DNA of 64,000 nt from [Clostridium] fimetarium (GTDB taxonomy: Bacteria; Bacillota; Clostridia; Lachnospirales; Lachnospiraceae): NCBI RefSeq assembly GCF_900111235.1, contig NZ_FOJI01000009.1, positions 62,001 to 126,000 of the forward strand, in the 5' to 3' direction. The notes beneath the pieces were generated by a model that saw only the letters and a program-made list of their open reading frames with translations, was not told the DNA's origin and made no database searches. Within the stretch, counting starts at the first letter, position 1, and every line of letters begins with the position of its first letter. Of the stretch, positions 28,477 to 36,776 are shown piece by piece. Made by a program: the position numbers and the translations under genes.

Positions 28477-29259
28477 ATGTTACAGTTTCTAGGTGGGGCA
28501 TTAGCGGATATAACATCGCTATTGGTAGAGGCGCAGCGAGTATTTGACTTTCTTGAATCAAATGAAAACGAGGTTGATACTACTAGTAGTATTTCTAATG
28601 GTAAGGATTTAGATCTGGCATATGAAGAAGGAATTAATATAGAAAGACTTACGTTTGCTTATAAAGATAGAGAGCCTATATTACATAATTTTAATCTACA
28701 GATAAAAAATGGTGAAAAGGTTATGCTCGTGGGCGAGTCAGGTTGTGGCAAAAGTACGATACTAAAGGTGCTTATGCGCTTCTATGATCAATCAGAAGGT
28801 ACAATTAGGATATGTGGTCATAATATCGAAGAATATAGTTTAAAACAGCTGAGAAGTATGATAACATATGTACCACAGGAAAACTATTTGTTTGAAGGCA
28901 CAGTTATGGAAAATATATTATTTGGAAATCCTTATGTAGATGAAACGATGGCCAAAAATGCTGCGAAAATGGCATATGCACATGATTTTATAAGTGAGAT
29001 GCCAGACGGATATGATACGATTTTATCTTCTGGTGGAAGGAATCTTTCTGGTGGGCAACGTCAAAGAATTGCAATTGCAAGAGCATTTATGAAAAATTCG
29101 CCAATATTACTTATGGATGAACCTTCATCGGCGTTAGATGTTGAGAGCGAAAATAAGATTAATCTAGCAATGAAAAAGCTCATGGGAAACAGAATTGTGA
29201 TTATGGTAACACATCGAACTTCATCATTTCATGAATTTGATAGAGTATTTGAATTGTAG
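28477..29259 (+). pseudogene. ABC exporter remnant: nucleotide-binding domain without its membrane domain
   Basis: The readable part has the last bit of an exporter transmembrane domain (LVEAQRVFDFLES), then a complete ATP-binding domain: Walker A GESGCGKST (residues 86-94), LSGGQ (190-194), Walker B LLMDEP and the H-loop VTHR. Exporters of this type carry some 300 residues of membrane domain first; here they are missing and there is no good ribosome site before the ATG. The last residues after FEL are also missing. The catalytic motifs are intact, so a soluble ATPase cannot be ruled out, but a deletion remnant is more likely. Confidence 0.75.
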
Positions 29260-29332
29260 ACTGGCGGCCAGTAGAAATCAATGATGAATTTGTCATTCAA
29301 GGTAGAACGTATACGAATGATATGGCACATTA
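29260..29332 (+). other. Junction sequence with a short orphan reading frame
   Basis: Between the truncated ABC gene and the truncated DUF554 gene, one frame reads VDWRPVEINDEF followed by about 14 more residues to a TAA ending at 29333. It has no start codon and looks like the tail of an unidentified gene. It supports repeated deletion or recombination here. Confidence 0.4.
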
Positions 29333-29956
29333 ATGCAAGCATGCGGGCTAGCAACTATTTTTATCGGTATTGAAGGAACTCTTTCTGGGATGTTTACCGT
29401 GACAAATGGAACCATAGAAACCAGTGGAACCCTTCTATTAATTGGCTCCTTAGTAATTGGCGGATTGATCGGTGAAGTAATCGATTTGGAAGAAAAAATA
29501 GACCATTTAGGTGAAAAATTGAAAGTGTTGATAAAAGTACAAAGCGACACCAAATTTGTAGATGGCTTTGTAACCGCAACACTAGTTGTTTGTGTTGGTG
29601 CTATGGCAGTTGTCGGTTCCATTCAGGATGGATTAACAGGTGATCCATCAATGCTTTATACCAAAGCCTTATTAGATGGAATTATCGTCTTGATATTCGC
29701 ATCGGTATTTGGAATAGGAGCGATTTTTTCTGCGATACCGCTTGGTATCTATCAGGGGTTGATAACGTTAGGCGCAGTATTGATAGCGCCCTATCTAACT
29801 GGTGCATTAATATCAGAATTATCATATATTGGATCAGCTCTGATTTTTGGAATTGGAATTAATATTTGTTTTGGTAAAAAAATCAAGGTGGGTAATTTGC
29901 TGCCGGCATTGCTTGTTCCGGTGGTCTATGAAATTATTATATATTTTATTAGATAA
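29333..29956 (+). CDS. DUF554 membrane protein, N-terminally shortened
   Basis: This 207-residue multi-helix membrane protein matches the DUF554 (YdfK-like) family: the GLATIFIGIEGTLSG segment, IGEVIDLEEKI, and FVTATLVVCVGAMAVVGSIQDGL. Full-length relatives begin about 25-30 residues earlier with another helix, absent here. No Shine-Dalgarno sequence is visible before the ATG. It may be a 5'-truncated and possibly dead copy. Family function is unknown. Confidence 0.7.
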   Translation: MQACGLATIFIGIEGTLSGMFTVTNGTIETSGTLLLIGSLVIGGLIGEVIDLEEKIDHLGEKLKVLIKVQSDTKFVDGFVTATLVVCVGAMAVVGSIQDGLTGDPSMLYTKALLDGIIVLIFASVFGIGAIFSAIPLGIYQGLITLGAVLIAPYLTGALISELSYIGSALIFGIGINICFGKKIKVGNLLPALLVPVVYEIIIYFIR

Positions 29957-30091
29957 GAACGATTAAACTGATAAGAATAATCAAGTAAGAACTGTTAAAT
30001 TATAAGAACGATTAAATTTATAAAGACGATTAAATTACAAGAACGATTAAATTTATAAGAATGATTAATGCGATAAGAATGATTAAAGTAA
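29952..30091 (+). repeat. Degenerate tandem repeats of 15-18 bp
   Basis: About eight units resembling ATAAGAACGATTAAATT lie between the DUF554 gene and the next start. Units differ by small indels and substitutions. No coding role is seen. They could be slippage products or binding sites. Confidence 0.75.
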
Positions 30092-30135
30092 TAGCAATTT
30101 TTACTTATTTTGAAAGTAAAGGAGATTATTAAATT

Positions 30136-30519
30136 ATGGTTGAACAAGATTATATAACACGTCTCATAAGTGGGAATATTAGAACTATATTAAAACTAGT
30201 ATTTCAAATTGAGGCAAATCAGGAAGACAATATAGAATTAGAAGATGAGGAGACAGCTCAAAAATATATACGGTTGACCGACTTAATAAATGCTGGAAAA
30301 ATAAATGAGGCCGAGAACATATTAATAGAAGAATTGGACTATAGTGATATTAAACAATTTGAGATGGCGCTTAAATTCTATTCCTATTTGAATGAAATAG
30401 ATCAAGATTTTTTGGAAGAATGCAACTACACAAAAAAAGAAATTGTAGAAGGAATCAAGGACATGTCTAAAATGTATGGATATGGTGGTTTGACCACTTC
30501 ATTTTTAGATATTGATTAA
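30136..30519 (+). CDS. DUF6483-like small protein
   Basis: This 127-residue acidic helical protein starts MVEQDYITRLISGNIR, resembling the DUF6483 family of Clostridia, whose function is unknown. No catalytic motif, signal or membrane helix is visible. AAAGGAG precedes the ATG at normal spacing. Confidence 0.6.
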   Translation: MVEQDYITRLISGNIRTILKLVFQIEANQEDNIELEDEETAQKYIRLTDLINAGKINEAENILIEELDYSDIKQFEMALKFYSYLNEIDQDFLEECNYTKKEIVEGIKDMSKMYGYGGLTTSFLDID

Positions 30520-30583
30520 TTGAAAAAAATTCAAGTATATATAATCAGTTAAAAAACGAATAGTTGTTTGGAGGATTAATGTA

Positions 30584-31003
30584 ATGAGGGATGCAGAAAA
30601 AACAATTAGCAATATAATCGATAAGCAAAAAGTAGCATTTATTAGCTCTGTGGATTCAGAGGGTTTCCCCAATACAAAGGCTATGCTTGCACCACGGAAA
30701 AGAGATGGGATTAAAACTATATATTTTACGACCAACACATCTTCAATGCGTGTGGGGCAGTATCGTGTAAATCCTAAAGCGAGTATATATTTTTGTGATA
30801 ATCGATTTTTTAGAGGGGTTATGCTCAAAGGTACTATTGAAGTGATGGAAGACAAGCTAACTAAGGATATGATATGGAAAATTGGTGATAGAATGTATTA
30901 TCCAAAAGGTGTGACTGATCCGGATTACTGTGTGCTTAAATTTACTGCAATATCGGGTAGATATTATAGCAACTTTAAATCAGAGGAGTTCACGGTTGAG
31001 TGA
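30584..31003 (+). CDS. Pyridoxamine 5'-phosphate oxidase-like flavin protein
   Basis: This 139-residue split-barrel protein of the PNPOx-like family has KVAFISSVDSEGFPNTKAM and later IYFCDNRFFRGVMLKGT. Such proteins bind FMN or F420 and reduce varied small molecules; the true pyridoxamine oxidase is longer. The substrate is unknown. GGAGG lies before the start. Confidence 0.8.
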   Translation: MRDAEKTISNIIDKQKVAFISSVDSEGFPNTKAMLAPRKRDGIKTIYFTTNTSSMRVGQYRVNPKASIYFCDNRFFRGVMLKGTIEVMEDKLTKDMIWKIGDRMYYPKGVTDPDYCVLKFTAISGRYYSNFKSEEFTVE

Positions 31004-31051
31004 AGTTTTGGTGATGGAAAATAAATCTGAAGTTGAAAGGGGAAAATTTTT

Positions 31052-32008
31052 ATGCAAGATTTATACACAAAACAATTTATGGCGGCATTGAAAGACCATG
31101 ATACAGAAACTTTAAAAAAGGTACCCAAATCCGACTTACATAATCATTTTGTGCTAGGTGGAAATCGCCAGTATATTAAGAAAATGTCGGGAATTAGTAT
31201 CCCGTGTCATCAGGGCGTGTTATCCTCTATGCAGGATATGCATGACTGGAATGGCGAATATATTGGTGGGAAATTTGATAGTACGCAGATGAGAAAACTT
31301 CTAATTGAAGCGACGTTTGTCCAGGCAAAAGAAGATGGCGTTAAAGTACTTGAAATTGGAGAAGATGTCTGGGGACTAGGAAAGTTCTTTCATAATGATA
31401 TTGACGAGTTAATTGAAACCTTTCGTAATGCAAATAGTACAATTGCACCAGAGGTAGAATTAAGGATGCAAATTGGTTTGTCAAGACATTGCAAAGTCGA
31501 CTATCTGATGAAATGTTTGGATCACTTTTGGGGATACAAAGAATTTTATTCCATTGACCTGTATGGAGATGAATTGGCGCAACCAATAGAAAATTTCGTT
31601 GAGATTTACAATAAGGCGAAGGATAATGGTTTGAGACTAAAAGCACATATCGGAGAATGGGGAACTGCGCAAGATATTCAAAAAGGAATCGAACTATTAG
31701 AACTTGATGAGGTCCAGCACGGGATTGCGGCCGTAGATTCCCAAGGTGTAATACAATATTTAGTTGATCATAATATTAGACTCAACGTAACACCAAGTAG
31801 TAATGTGAAGTTAGGTAGAGCTAAAGATATTAAAAATCATCCGATTCAGAAGTTATATCGGGCAGGAGTAAATGTCACAATCAATTCAGATGATATTTTA
31901 ATATTTGATAGTGATGTATCCAAAGAGTATTTGCGGTTGTATGAAAATGAAACCTTGAAAGCTGAAGAATTAGATGATATTAGGGTAAATGGATTGAAGA
32001 AATTATAA
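31052..32008 (+). CDS. Adenosine deaminase-family hydrolase
   Basis: This 318-residue amidohydrolase-fold enzyme has metal-binding SDLHNHF (His30, His32), AHIGEWG, DEVQHGIAA and the terminal NSDD motif, as in adenosine deaminase, which converts adenosine to inosine. Adenine or modified-nucleoside specificity is possible. It ends directly after the conserved VNGLKK segment, slightly short of typical relatives. AAAGGGG precedes the start. Confidence 0.85.
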   Translation: MQDLYTKQFMAALKDHDTETLKKVPKSDLHNHFVLGGNRQYIKKMSGISIPCHQGVLSSMQDMHDWNGEYIGGKFDSTQMRKLLIEATFVQAKEDGVKVLEIGEDVWGLGKFFHNDIDELIETFRNANSTIAPEVELRMQIGLSRHCKVDYLMKCLDHFWGYKEFYSIDLYGDELAQPIENFVEIYNKAKDNGLRLKAHIGEWGTAQDIQKGIELLELDEVQHGIAAVDSQGVIQYLVDHNIRLNVTPSSNVKLGRAKDIKNHPIQKLYRAGVNVTINSDDILIFDSDVSKEYLRLYENETLKAEELDDIRVNGLKKL

Positions 32009-32458
32009 GAAAAAAATTAGAGAAGTCGTAAATGCAGAATATTAATTTTATTGTTAGTAATATTTAAGGCTTTATCTTACATAGATAACAAAACTAAAAA
32101 GAAATAAGTATCCTGGCCGTCCAACGTCTAGGATGCTTATTTCTCTAAGTTAATTCATATACGAGGGCATCAGCTTTTGTATCTGACCGCTTTTCTTGAT
32201 TTGATTATACAATAGGGTGCTTGATTTTTAAGTACCCTTTCAAAGTAATTTAAAATAATTTAACCGGAATTAAAGAAATATTTTCAAATCATACAAACTA
32301 ATGTTATAATGAAACTGCAGAAAATAGGTTTAAAAATCTGGATATAATTTTTTGAAAAAGTAGATAAAAGTTCGGATGTACTTGAATATAGAAGTTTATG
32401 AATATAGAAGTTAAAGAACATAGATAGAGCTGATTATCGAGAAAGAAGGAATTGTCAA
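32009..32458 (+). promoter_or_regulatory. Gap with inverted repeat and promoter for the ywbE-like gene
   Basis: A 16-bp dyad (32100-32115 with 32129-32144) is flanked by AAAAA on its left and no T-run on its right, so it would terminate leftward transcripts better than rightward ones. Further on, TATAAT (32305-32310) in a TGTTATAAT context, with TTTCAA 17 nt upstream (32282-32287), is a likely extended -10 promoter. It leaves a leader of about 140 nt. No gene is seen in the gap. Confidence 0.55.
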
Positions 32459-32656
32459 ATGAATGGACAAAATAGAGACGATATTAAAATAGGTGCAGAG
32501 GTTGATATTGTATTAAAAAAGGATCAACCAACAGGAATATTAACAAGGGGACATGTAAAAAGAATCCTGACAAATAGTAAATTTCATCCGCATGGAATTA
32601 AAGTTATGCTGAGTGAGAAAGATATGGTCGGTAGGGTACAAAAGATAATTGAGTAA
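32459..32656 (+). CDS. YwbE-family small protein
   Basis: This 65-residue protein matches the YwbE family: GAEVDIVLKKDQPTGILTRG, then VKRILTNSKFHPHGIKVML and a terminal VGRVQKI. The fold is a small beta barrel; its role is unknown. AGAAAGGAA precedes the ATG. It ends next to convergent reverse-strand genes. Confidence 0.85.
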   Translation: MNGQNRDDIKIGAEVDIVLKKDQPTGILTRGHVKRILTNSKFHPHGIKVMLSEKDMVGRVQKIIE

Positions 32657-32678
32657 TATATGATTGATTGTTCAAATA

Positions 32679-33053
32679 TTAAATCAAAAAAGAAGCAATT
32701 AGTAATAATATTGTTACAAATGCAAAGCCAAATGTTTTCCAATATCTATAATATAAAGCTTCTATTACTCCATAAAAACAAAACAATATTGCAGGTACAA
32801 AAATAACAATAGCAATATATTTGTGAAGTATATAAGTAGATAACGAAGCTACAAAAAATATAATTCCAAACAGCAACATAAATACTACCTTTAACTTAAT
32901 TTTCGCTAATGCAACATGGGGAGGTAATTCACCATGTTGTTTCCGGGCTAAATCCAAGCCGTTTACTTTGGTTAAATATGATATATTAGTAATGATTTCA
33001 GTCATACCAAAGGTTAATAATAATGCTCTAAAAATCTCTTCTCCCCAAGTCAT
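32679..33053 (-). CDS. Four-helix membrane protein in a marR operon
   Basis: This 124-residue protein has a membrane helix around residues 8-22 and three more after residue 50, with a basic loop (LDLARKQHGELPPHVALAKIK) between them. It is unrecognised. Its start overlaps the stop of the upstream marR gene by 4 nt (ATGA), so the two are co-translated. A small efflux or membrane-stress partner of the MarR repressor is a guess from context only. Confidence 0.7.
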   Translation of the reverse strand: MTWGEEIFRALLLTFGMTEIITNISYLTKVNGLDLARKQHGELPPHVALAKIKLKVVFMLLFGIIFFVASLSTYILHKYIAIVIFVPAILFCFYGVIEALYYRYWKTFGFAFVTILLLIASFLI

Positions 33054-33484
33054 AACGTCCCCTCCTTTGATAAATTATTAATTATTTTATTTAAAGATTT
33101 ATTTAATATTTGTATATCATTATAATCCAAACCATCTAATGCCTTGTTGGTTACATCAATAGCCATTTTTTCCATATCATTTATCAGGACCTTGGCTTTA
33201 GGAGTTAAGCTGACTACATTCATCCTTTTATCCTTTTTATCCATCGATTTTTCCACATATTTTTTTTCATATAATCTTAAAATGATTTCTCCAGCGGTTG
33301 CTTTATCGCCTAATAGTTCTTTCGCAATCGCTGTTTGTGTTAATGGGCCTTTCGTGGCAAGAAGCTTTAGAACTGCCCACTGAGATGTTGTGATATTGAA
33401 CTCGCTTAAGTTATCGTCCATTGTTCTTTTGATCAGCTTGGAACTGGTATTAAGTAAATACCCTAATATTTGTTGTATCTCCAT
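33050..33484 (-). CDS. MarR-family transcriptional regulator
   Basis: This 144-residue winged-helix regulator has the DNA-binding segment QTAIAKELLGDKATAGEIILRL and the wing KKDKRMNVVSLTPKA typical of MarR. Such proteins repress their own operon and release DNA on binding phenolic or drug-like ligands. It is the first gene of a two-gene reverse-strand operon, with clear dyads in its upstream region. Confidence 0.9.
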   Translation of the reverse strand: MEIQQILGYLLNTSSKLIKRTMDDNLSEFNITTSQWAVLKLLATKGPLTQTAIAKELLGDKATAGEIILRLYEKKYVEKSMDKKDKRMNVVSLTPKAKVLINDMEKMAIDVTNKALDGLDYNDIQILNKSLNKIINNLSKEGTL

Positions 33485-33499
33485 AATTACCTCATTTCT

Positions 33500-33546
33500 A
33501 CTATAATAGTAAATTCACATAAAGTATGTATACTTACTATTATAAT
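33500..33546 (-). promoter_or_regulatory. Probable MarR operator/promoter region
   Basis: ACTATAATAGTAA (33500-33512) and its near-perfect inverse TTACTATTATAAT (33534-33546) flank a second dyad AAGTAT-GT-ATACTT (33522-33535). The elements overlap TATAAT-like sequences, so binding would block transcription of the marR operon. Confidence 0.6.
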
Positions 33547-33589
33547 GTATTGAATTTGATTGTCAATGTAAATTAAATATTTCATCATA

Positions 33590-33748
33590 AAATAACTTGA
33601 AATAAGTGCGAAAAAGTTATAAGATTATTTCATTACAAGATGTTGGGGAATATATTGTAGGGGGAATGTTTAATTAGATTTTATTTTTAATATAATATTT
33701 ACTATTCGCTATTTATATCAGATTCCCAGATGAGTCTGTTATTTTTTT
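33590..33748 (+). promoter_or_regulatory. Module A copy 2: promoter, MLGNIL leader and terminator
   Basis: TTGAAA (33597-33602), 17 nt, TAAGAT (33620-33625), then leader frame 33640-33660 reading MLGNIL with stop TAG. The hairpin CAGATTCCCAGATGAGTCTG lies at 33719-33738 with a seven-T run to 33748. The spacing from -10 to ATG is 14 nt here, 13 in the others. Confidence 0.85.
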
Positions 33749-33773
33749 ATAAATTAATAAAAAGTTTCTTATA

Positions 33774-33989
33774 TTGAAAAGGAAAAAGAGATCTTTGACT
33801 AAAGAAGGAATTGCTGCCATTCAAAAGGAATATAAACGTCTTCCATTATCAAGATGGAACTATGATATGTACGGAATATATGGATGGCAATTAACAACAA
33901 CGAAAGATGCAGAGACGGTAGCACAGGCACGGAAAGTATCGGGATTTATGGGTATTTATGAAAATAGTCTTGAGGAGAATTATGAATGA
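33774..33989 (+). pseudogene. Unrecognised small ORF, probably a 5'-truncated gene
   Basis: A 71-residue frame starts at a TTG without a ribosome site only 26 nt after the terminator of module A copy 2. It reads through a basic N-terminus into LPLSRWNYDMYGIYGWQL and ends ENYE, overlapping the next start by 4 nt. The conserved-looking aromatic middle suggests the rear of a real gene whose front was lost at the module junction. Confidence 0.5.
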
Positions 33990-34390
33990 GTGATTTTAGT
34001 GAACGAGGTTATGTAGTAAAAGAAACAGGTGCTGTTTATTATACAGAAGATATGGATACAACGTTGCGGTGGTTTGAAGAAATTCTTGGGTGGTATGGGA
34101 AGATTGAGTCAAGGGATGACATAGGTAATGGAAACTATGGATGTGTCTATAATATACCAACAGAGATTGAAGAGCTTCATATTGCTCCATTTACTGGAAT
34201 TCACATGTTCATGGGAGCGCCACTGCAACTACAAGTAGCGTTTATTCAGGTACAAGGTATCGAACAATTATATGAGTTTGTTAAGAATAAAGGTTGGGAT
34301 GAAATCACTGAAGTAAAGGAAGAACCTTGGGGTGGAAAGACATGCACCGTTACTACAGTTGACGGGAGTTTTCTATCGTTTTTTGAATAA
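33986..34390 (+). CDS. VOC-fold (glyoxalase/bleomycin-resistance type) protein
   Basis: This 134-residue protein follows the vicinal-oxygen-chelate pattern: AVYYTEDMDTTLRWFEEILGW at the start of the first module and a C-terminal half ending EEPWGGKTCTVTTVDGSFL. Members bind drugs or isomerise or degrade small electrophiles. It lacks a clear glyoxalase I metal set, so binding or an unknown activity is likely. It is translationally coupled to the preceding small frame (ATGA) and has GAGGAG upstream. Confidence 0.75.
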   Translation: MSDFSERGYVVKETGAVYYTEDMDTTLRWFEEILGWYGKIESRDDIGNGNYGCVYNIPTEIEELHIAPFTGIHMFMGAPLQLQVAFIQVQGIEQLYEFVKNKGWDEITEVKEEPWGGKTCTVTTVDGSFLSFFE

Positions 34391-34444
34391 TACAACCATA
34401 GTCTGTATTTTTAGCACAAAAAAATAAGAGAGGACCTCGAATTT

Positions 34445-35281
34445 ATGAATGATAAATTTAAAATTGCTGTATTACAGAAAAGCTCATCTGGCCGTAATTT
34501 TAAGCGAAATACAGATATCGGTATAGAAGAAATGGATAAAGCAAGTAAGGCCGGTGCTGATATCCTTTTGTTTCCTGAATGTTTTATAACTGGATACGAT
34601 TTGCCAATCGCGTATGAGGAAGCAATTGATAAGGATAGTAAGTACATTCAATCTTTTTGTGATAAAGCAAAAGAACTATCTATGGGTGTGGTAATTACAG
34701 CATTTACAAAAGGAATTTCAAAAGCTAGAAATAGTGCATTTGTCATTGATAAGCAAGGGAAAATAGTAATGAAATATGACAAAGTTCATACTTGTGATTT
34801 CGCAGATGAAAAATGTCTTGAAAGTGGGGAAAACTTTCAAGTATGTGATTTTGATGGAGTAAAAATTGGTATTATGATTTGCTACGATCGTGAGTATCCA
34901 GAAAGTGCAAGAATTTTAATGTTAAAAGGTGCAGAGATTATTTTGGTACCAAATAATTGTTGCTCGATGAGACCAAGATTGAATGCATTATCAACAAGAG
35001 CATATGAAAATATGGTAGGTGTCGTTATGGCAAACCCACCTGGTAAAAATGCAGGATGTTCGTGTGCATTTAGTCCTATTCCTTGGGATAAAGATGGTCA
35101 ATGCATAGATATGGATATATTTGTTGCAGATGAGTATTCAGAACAAATTTATATCGCGGAATATGACTTGATAGAGTTGAGAAATTATAGAAGCCGTGAG
35201 ATGATGGGCAATACATATCGAAAAGTTAATACTTACACAGAACTGCTAAATAAAGAAGTGAAAGAACCATTTGTTAGATAA
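34445..35281 (+). CDS. Carbon-nitrogen hydrolase (nitrilase superfamily)
   Basis: This 278-residue enzyme has the complete nitrilase triad: Glu45 in LFPECF, Lys113 in KYDKVH and Cys146 in MICYDREYPE. The family hydrolyses C-N bonds of amides, nitriles or carbamoyl compounds; the substrate is not evident. The C-terminal part (NYRSREMMGNTYRKV) completes the normal domain. AGAGAGGA precedes the start. Confidence 0.9.
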   Translation: MNDKFKIAVLQKSSSGRNFKRNTDIGIEEMDKASKAGADILLFPECFITGYDLPIAYEEAIDKDSKYIQSFCDKAKELSMGVVITAFTKGISKARNSAFVIDKQGKIVMKYDKVHTCDFADEKCLESGENFQVCDFDGVKIGIMICYDREYPESARILMLKGAEIILVPNNCCSMRPRLNALSTRAYENMVGVVMANPPGKNAGCSCAFSPIPWDKDGQCIDMDIFVADEYSEQIYIAEYDLIELRNYRSREMMGNTYRKVNTYTELLNKEVKEPFVR

Positions 35282-35379
35282 AACATTGTATCAATGTTTG
35301 TTAATATTAGAAGAGGTGTTACCAGATATTATGTGATACAATTAGATACAAATTCACATACGATGAGATTGGAGAAAAC

Positions 35380-35544
35380 ATGAAAATAATAAGAAAAGGC
35401 AATCCGAAGCAAATTGAATGTAGTAAATGTGGTTCAGTACTGGAATATGAAGTAAAAGATATTCATAAACAACAAGTTAATATGAATAAATATTGCAATT
35501 ATGTAACTTGTCCAGTTTGTGAAAATGAAATAAAGGTAGATTAA
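35380..35544 (+). CDS. Small zinc-ribbon protein
   Basis: A 54-residue protein starts at ATG 35380 with GGAG upstream. It has two C-x-x-C pairs, ECSKCGS and TCPVCEN, separated by 35 residues with another cysteine between, forming a typical zinc ribbon. No other domain is present. Function unknown. Confidence 0.65.
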   Translation: MKIIRKGNPKQIECSKCGSVLEYEVKDIHKQQVNMNKYCNYVTCPVCENEIKVD

Positions 35545-35596
35545 TTAATTTTACCGGATATGGTATTACCAATAATTGTATTAAATCAGATTGAAA

Positions 35597-35743
35597 TTAC
35601 TTGAAATATCAATGTAAATGTAATAAAATTAATTCAGACAAGATGTTGGGGAATATATTGTGATGGGGATTATTAAAATTTATAATATTTCGTATAGACA
35701 TTTTATTAGCTACAGATTCCCAAGCGAGTCTGTGGCTATTTTT
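35597..35743 (+). promoter_or_regulatory. Module A copy 3: promoter, MLGNIL leader and terminator
   Basis: TTGAAA (35601-35606), 17 nt, TAAAAT (35624-35629), 13 nt, then leader 35643-35663 reading MLGNIL with stop TGA. Terminator stem AGCTACAGA / TCTGTGGCT (35708-35737), with T-run to 35743. About 45 nt upstream of the -35 also match copies 5 and 6. Confidence 0.88.
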
Positions 35744-35796
35744 ATATTAAAATACAATATTTATGTAACTTGAAAGTTACGAAGGGAGATAACAAA

Positions 35797-36114
35797 TTGA
35801 ATCACAAGGTAGAGTTTAATAAAATTGAATGGATAGAGGCAGCGATTGGATTTAAATATAAAGCATTTATTGGTGGTAATCAAAAAATTCGCTTAGTTGA
35901 GTTTTCAGAAGGACTTAAAGAACCCGATTGGTGTAAAAATGGACATTCGGGTTATGTAGTTGATGGAGAATGTAAAATTGATTTTAATGGTAAGATAGAA
36001 TGCTTCAATAAGGGCGATATACTGCATATACCGACTAGTGAAGAAGATAAACATATGGTTATGATGGATAAAGGTGGATGGGTTCAAATGATTTTGTTTG
36101 AGCAAATAAAGTGA
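35797..36114 (+). CDS. Single-domain cupin protein
   Basis: This 105-residue beta-barrel protein has GHSGYVVDGECKIDFNGK and FNKGDILHIP, typical of small cupins. I chose the TTG at 35797, which has GAAGGGAG at good spacing; an upstream TTG at 35770 lacks one. It lies right behind module A copy 3. A fragment of an unrelated acetyltransferase follows immediately, implying a recombination joint. Ligand unknown. Confidence 0.75.
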   Translation: MNHKVEFNKIEWIEAAIGFKYKAFIGGNQKIRLVEFSEGLKEPDWCKNGHSGYVVDGECKIDFNGKIECFNKGDILHIPTSEEDKHMVMMDKGGWVQMILFEQIK

Positions 36115-36122
36115 TACCGTAA

Positions 36123-36266
36123 CTGGAAGAAGGATATTTGATAAAGTGTTCAGGGGTATATGATTTTGATAAATGTTTTGATGTAAAAGAAGAAGTACTA
36201 GAAGACTTCGAAATAAGATTTCCTGCAAAAGTTAAAAGAGAAGCAAGAAAGTCGGATTTAAAATAA
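36123..36266 (+). pseudogene. C-terminal remnant of a YhbS-like GNAT acetyltransferase
   Basis: The frame reads LEEGYLIKCSGVYDFDKCFD and ends FPAKVKREARKSDLK. This is almost the same as the last 48 residues of the intact acetyltransferase at 58215-58835. There is no start codon and the N-terminal three-quarters are gone. It lies 9 nt after the cupin stop and 12 nt before module B copy 1. Confidence 0.88.
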
Positions 36267-36277
36267 GGGAAAAGGGT

Positions 36278-36486
36278 ACCCGTAAAAAGAGGTATGGCAA
36301 GTATACAGTGGATATACTTGCCATCTTATGAAAAATTAAGTTATTGTATTAAGTAAGTTAGCTTTCCGCAAGAGGGATTTTCTTGTTCCTAGGTTAACTT
36401 ATATTTATAGTATACATACCAATTATGTCATGAAAGTGAATAATTGATGAACAATTTGCAATTAAACTTTGAAGAAACTGTGAATT
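36278..36486 (+). promoter_or_regulatory. Module B copy 1
   Basis: It starts CCCGTAAAAAGAGG, then a terminator-type hairpin TGGCAAGTATA / TATACTTGCCA (36295-36305, 36313-36323), a dyad with AAGTTA and TAACTT outer arms, GTATACATAC, and a diverged version of the 3' conserved part at 36444 onward (a frame reading MNNLQLNFEETVN). Confidence 0.8.
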
Positions 36487-36554
36487 ATTGTGTCATATTA
36501 AGGCAGAATATAGAAATGAAATTGTCGAAAAAGTGCGAGATAAGGGGTTTGCTT

Positions 36555-36776
36555 ATGAAAAATACATTATTTGTTAGGGGAAAGGGATTCGATAATGAAA
36601 ATAAAAAAAAGATGTTTACTACAGTCGCATGCTTGATTAGCAAGGCACTACGATTGTACAAGCTAGAAATGCACAAACTAGAAATGCACAAACTAGAAAT
36701 CCACAAGTTAGAATTGCACAAGCTAGAAATTCACAGAAAGATGCATAGAAATGAGGACAATTATGGAAAACAATGA
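36555..36776 (+). CDS. Small protein with HKLEM-type pentapeptide repeats
   Basis: The frame starts at ATG 36555 (AAGGGG upstream) and encodes 73 residues: a basic front (MKNTLFVRGKGFDNENKKK), then five copies of a pentapeptide HKLEM, HKLEI or similar. It overlaps the next start by 14 nt. It can also be read from 36444 in module B. Whether the protein or just the DNA repeat matters is unclear. Confidence 0.35.
   Translation: MKNTLFVRGKGFDNENKKKMFTTVACLISKALRLYKLEMHKLEMHKLEIHKLELHKLEIHRKMHRNEDNYGKQ
36658..36732 (+). repeat. Five tandem 15-bp repeats
   Basis: Unit ACAAGCTAGAAATGC repeated five times with one to three changes per unit, just upstream of the M50 protease gene. Confidence 0.9.
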
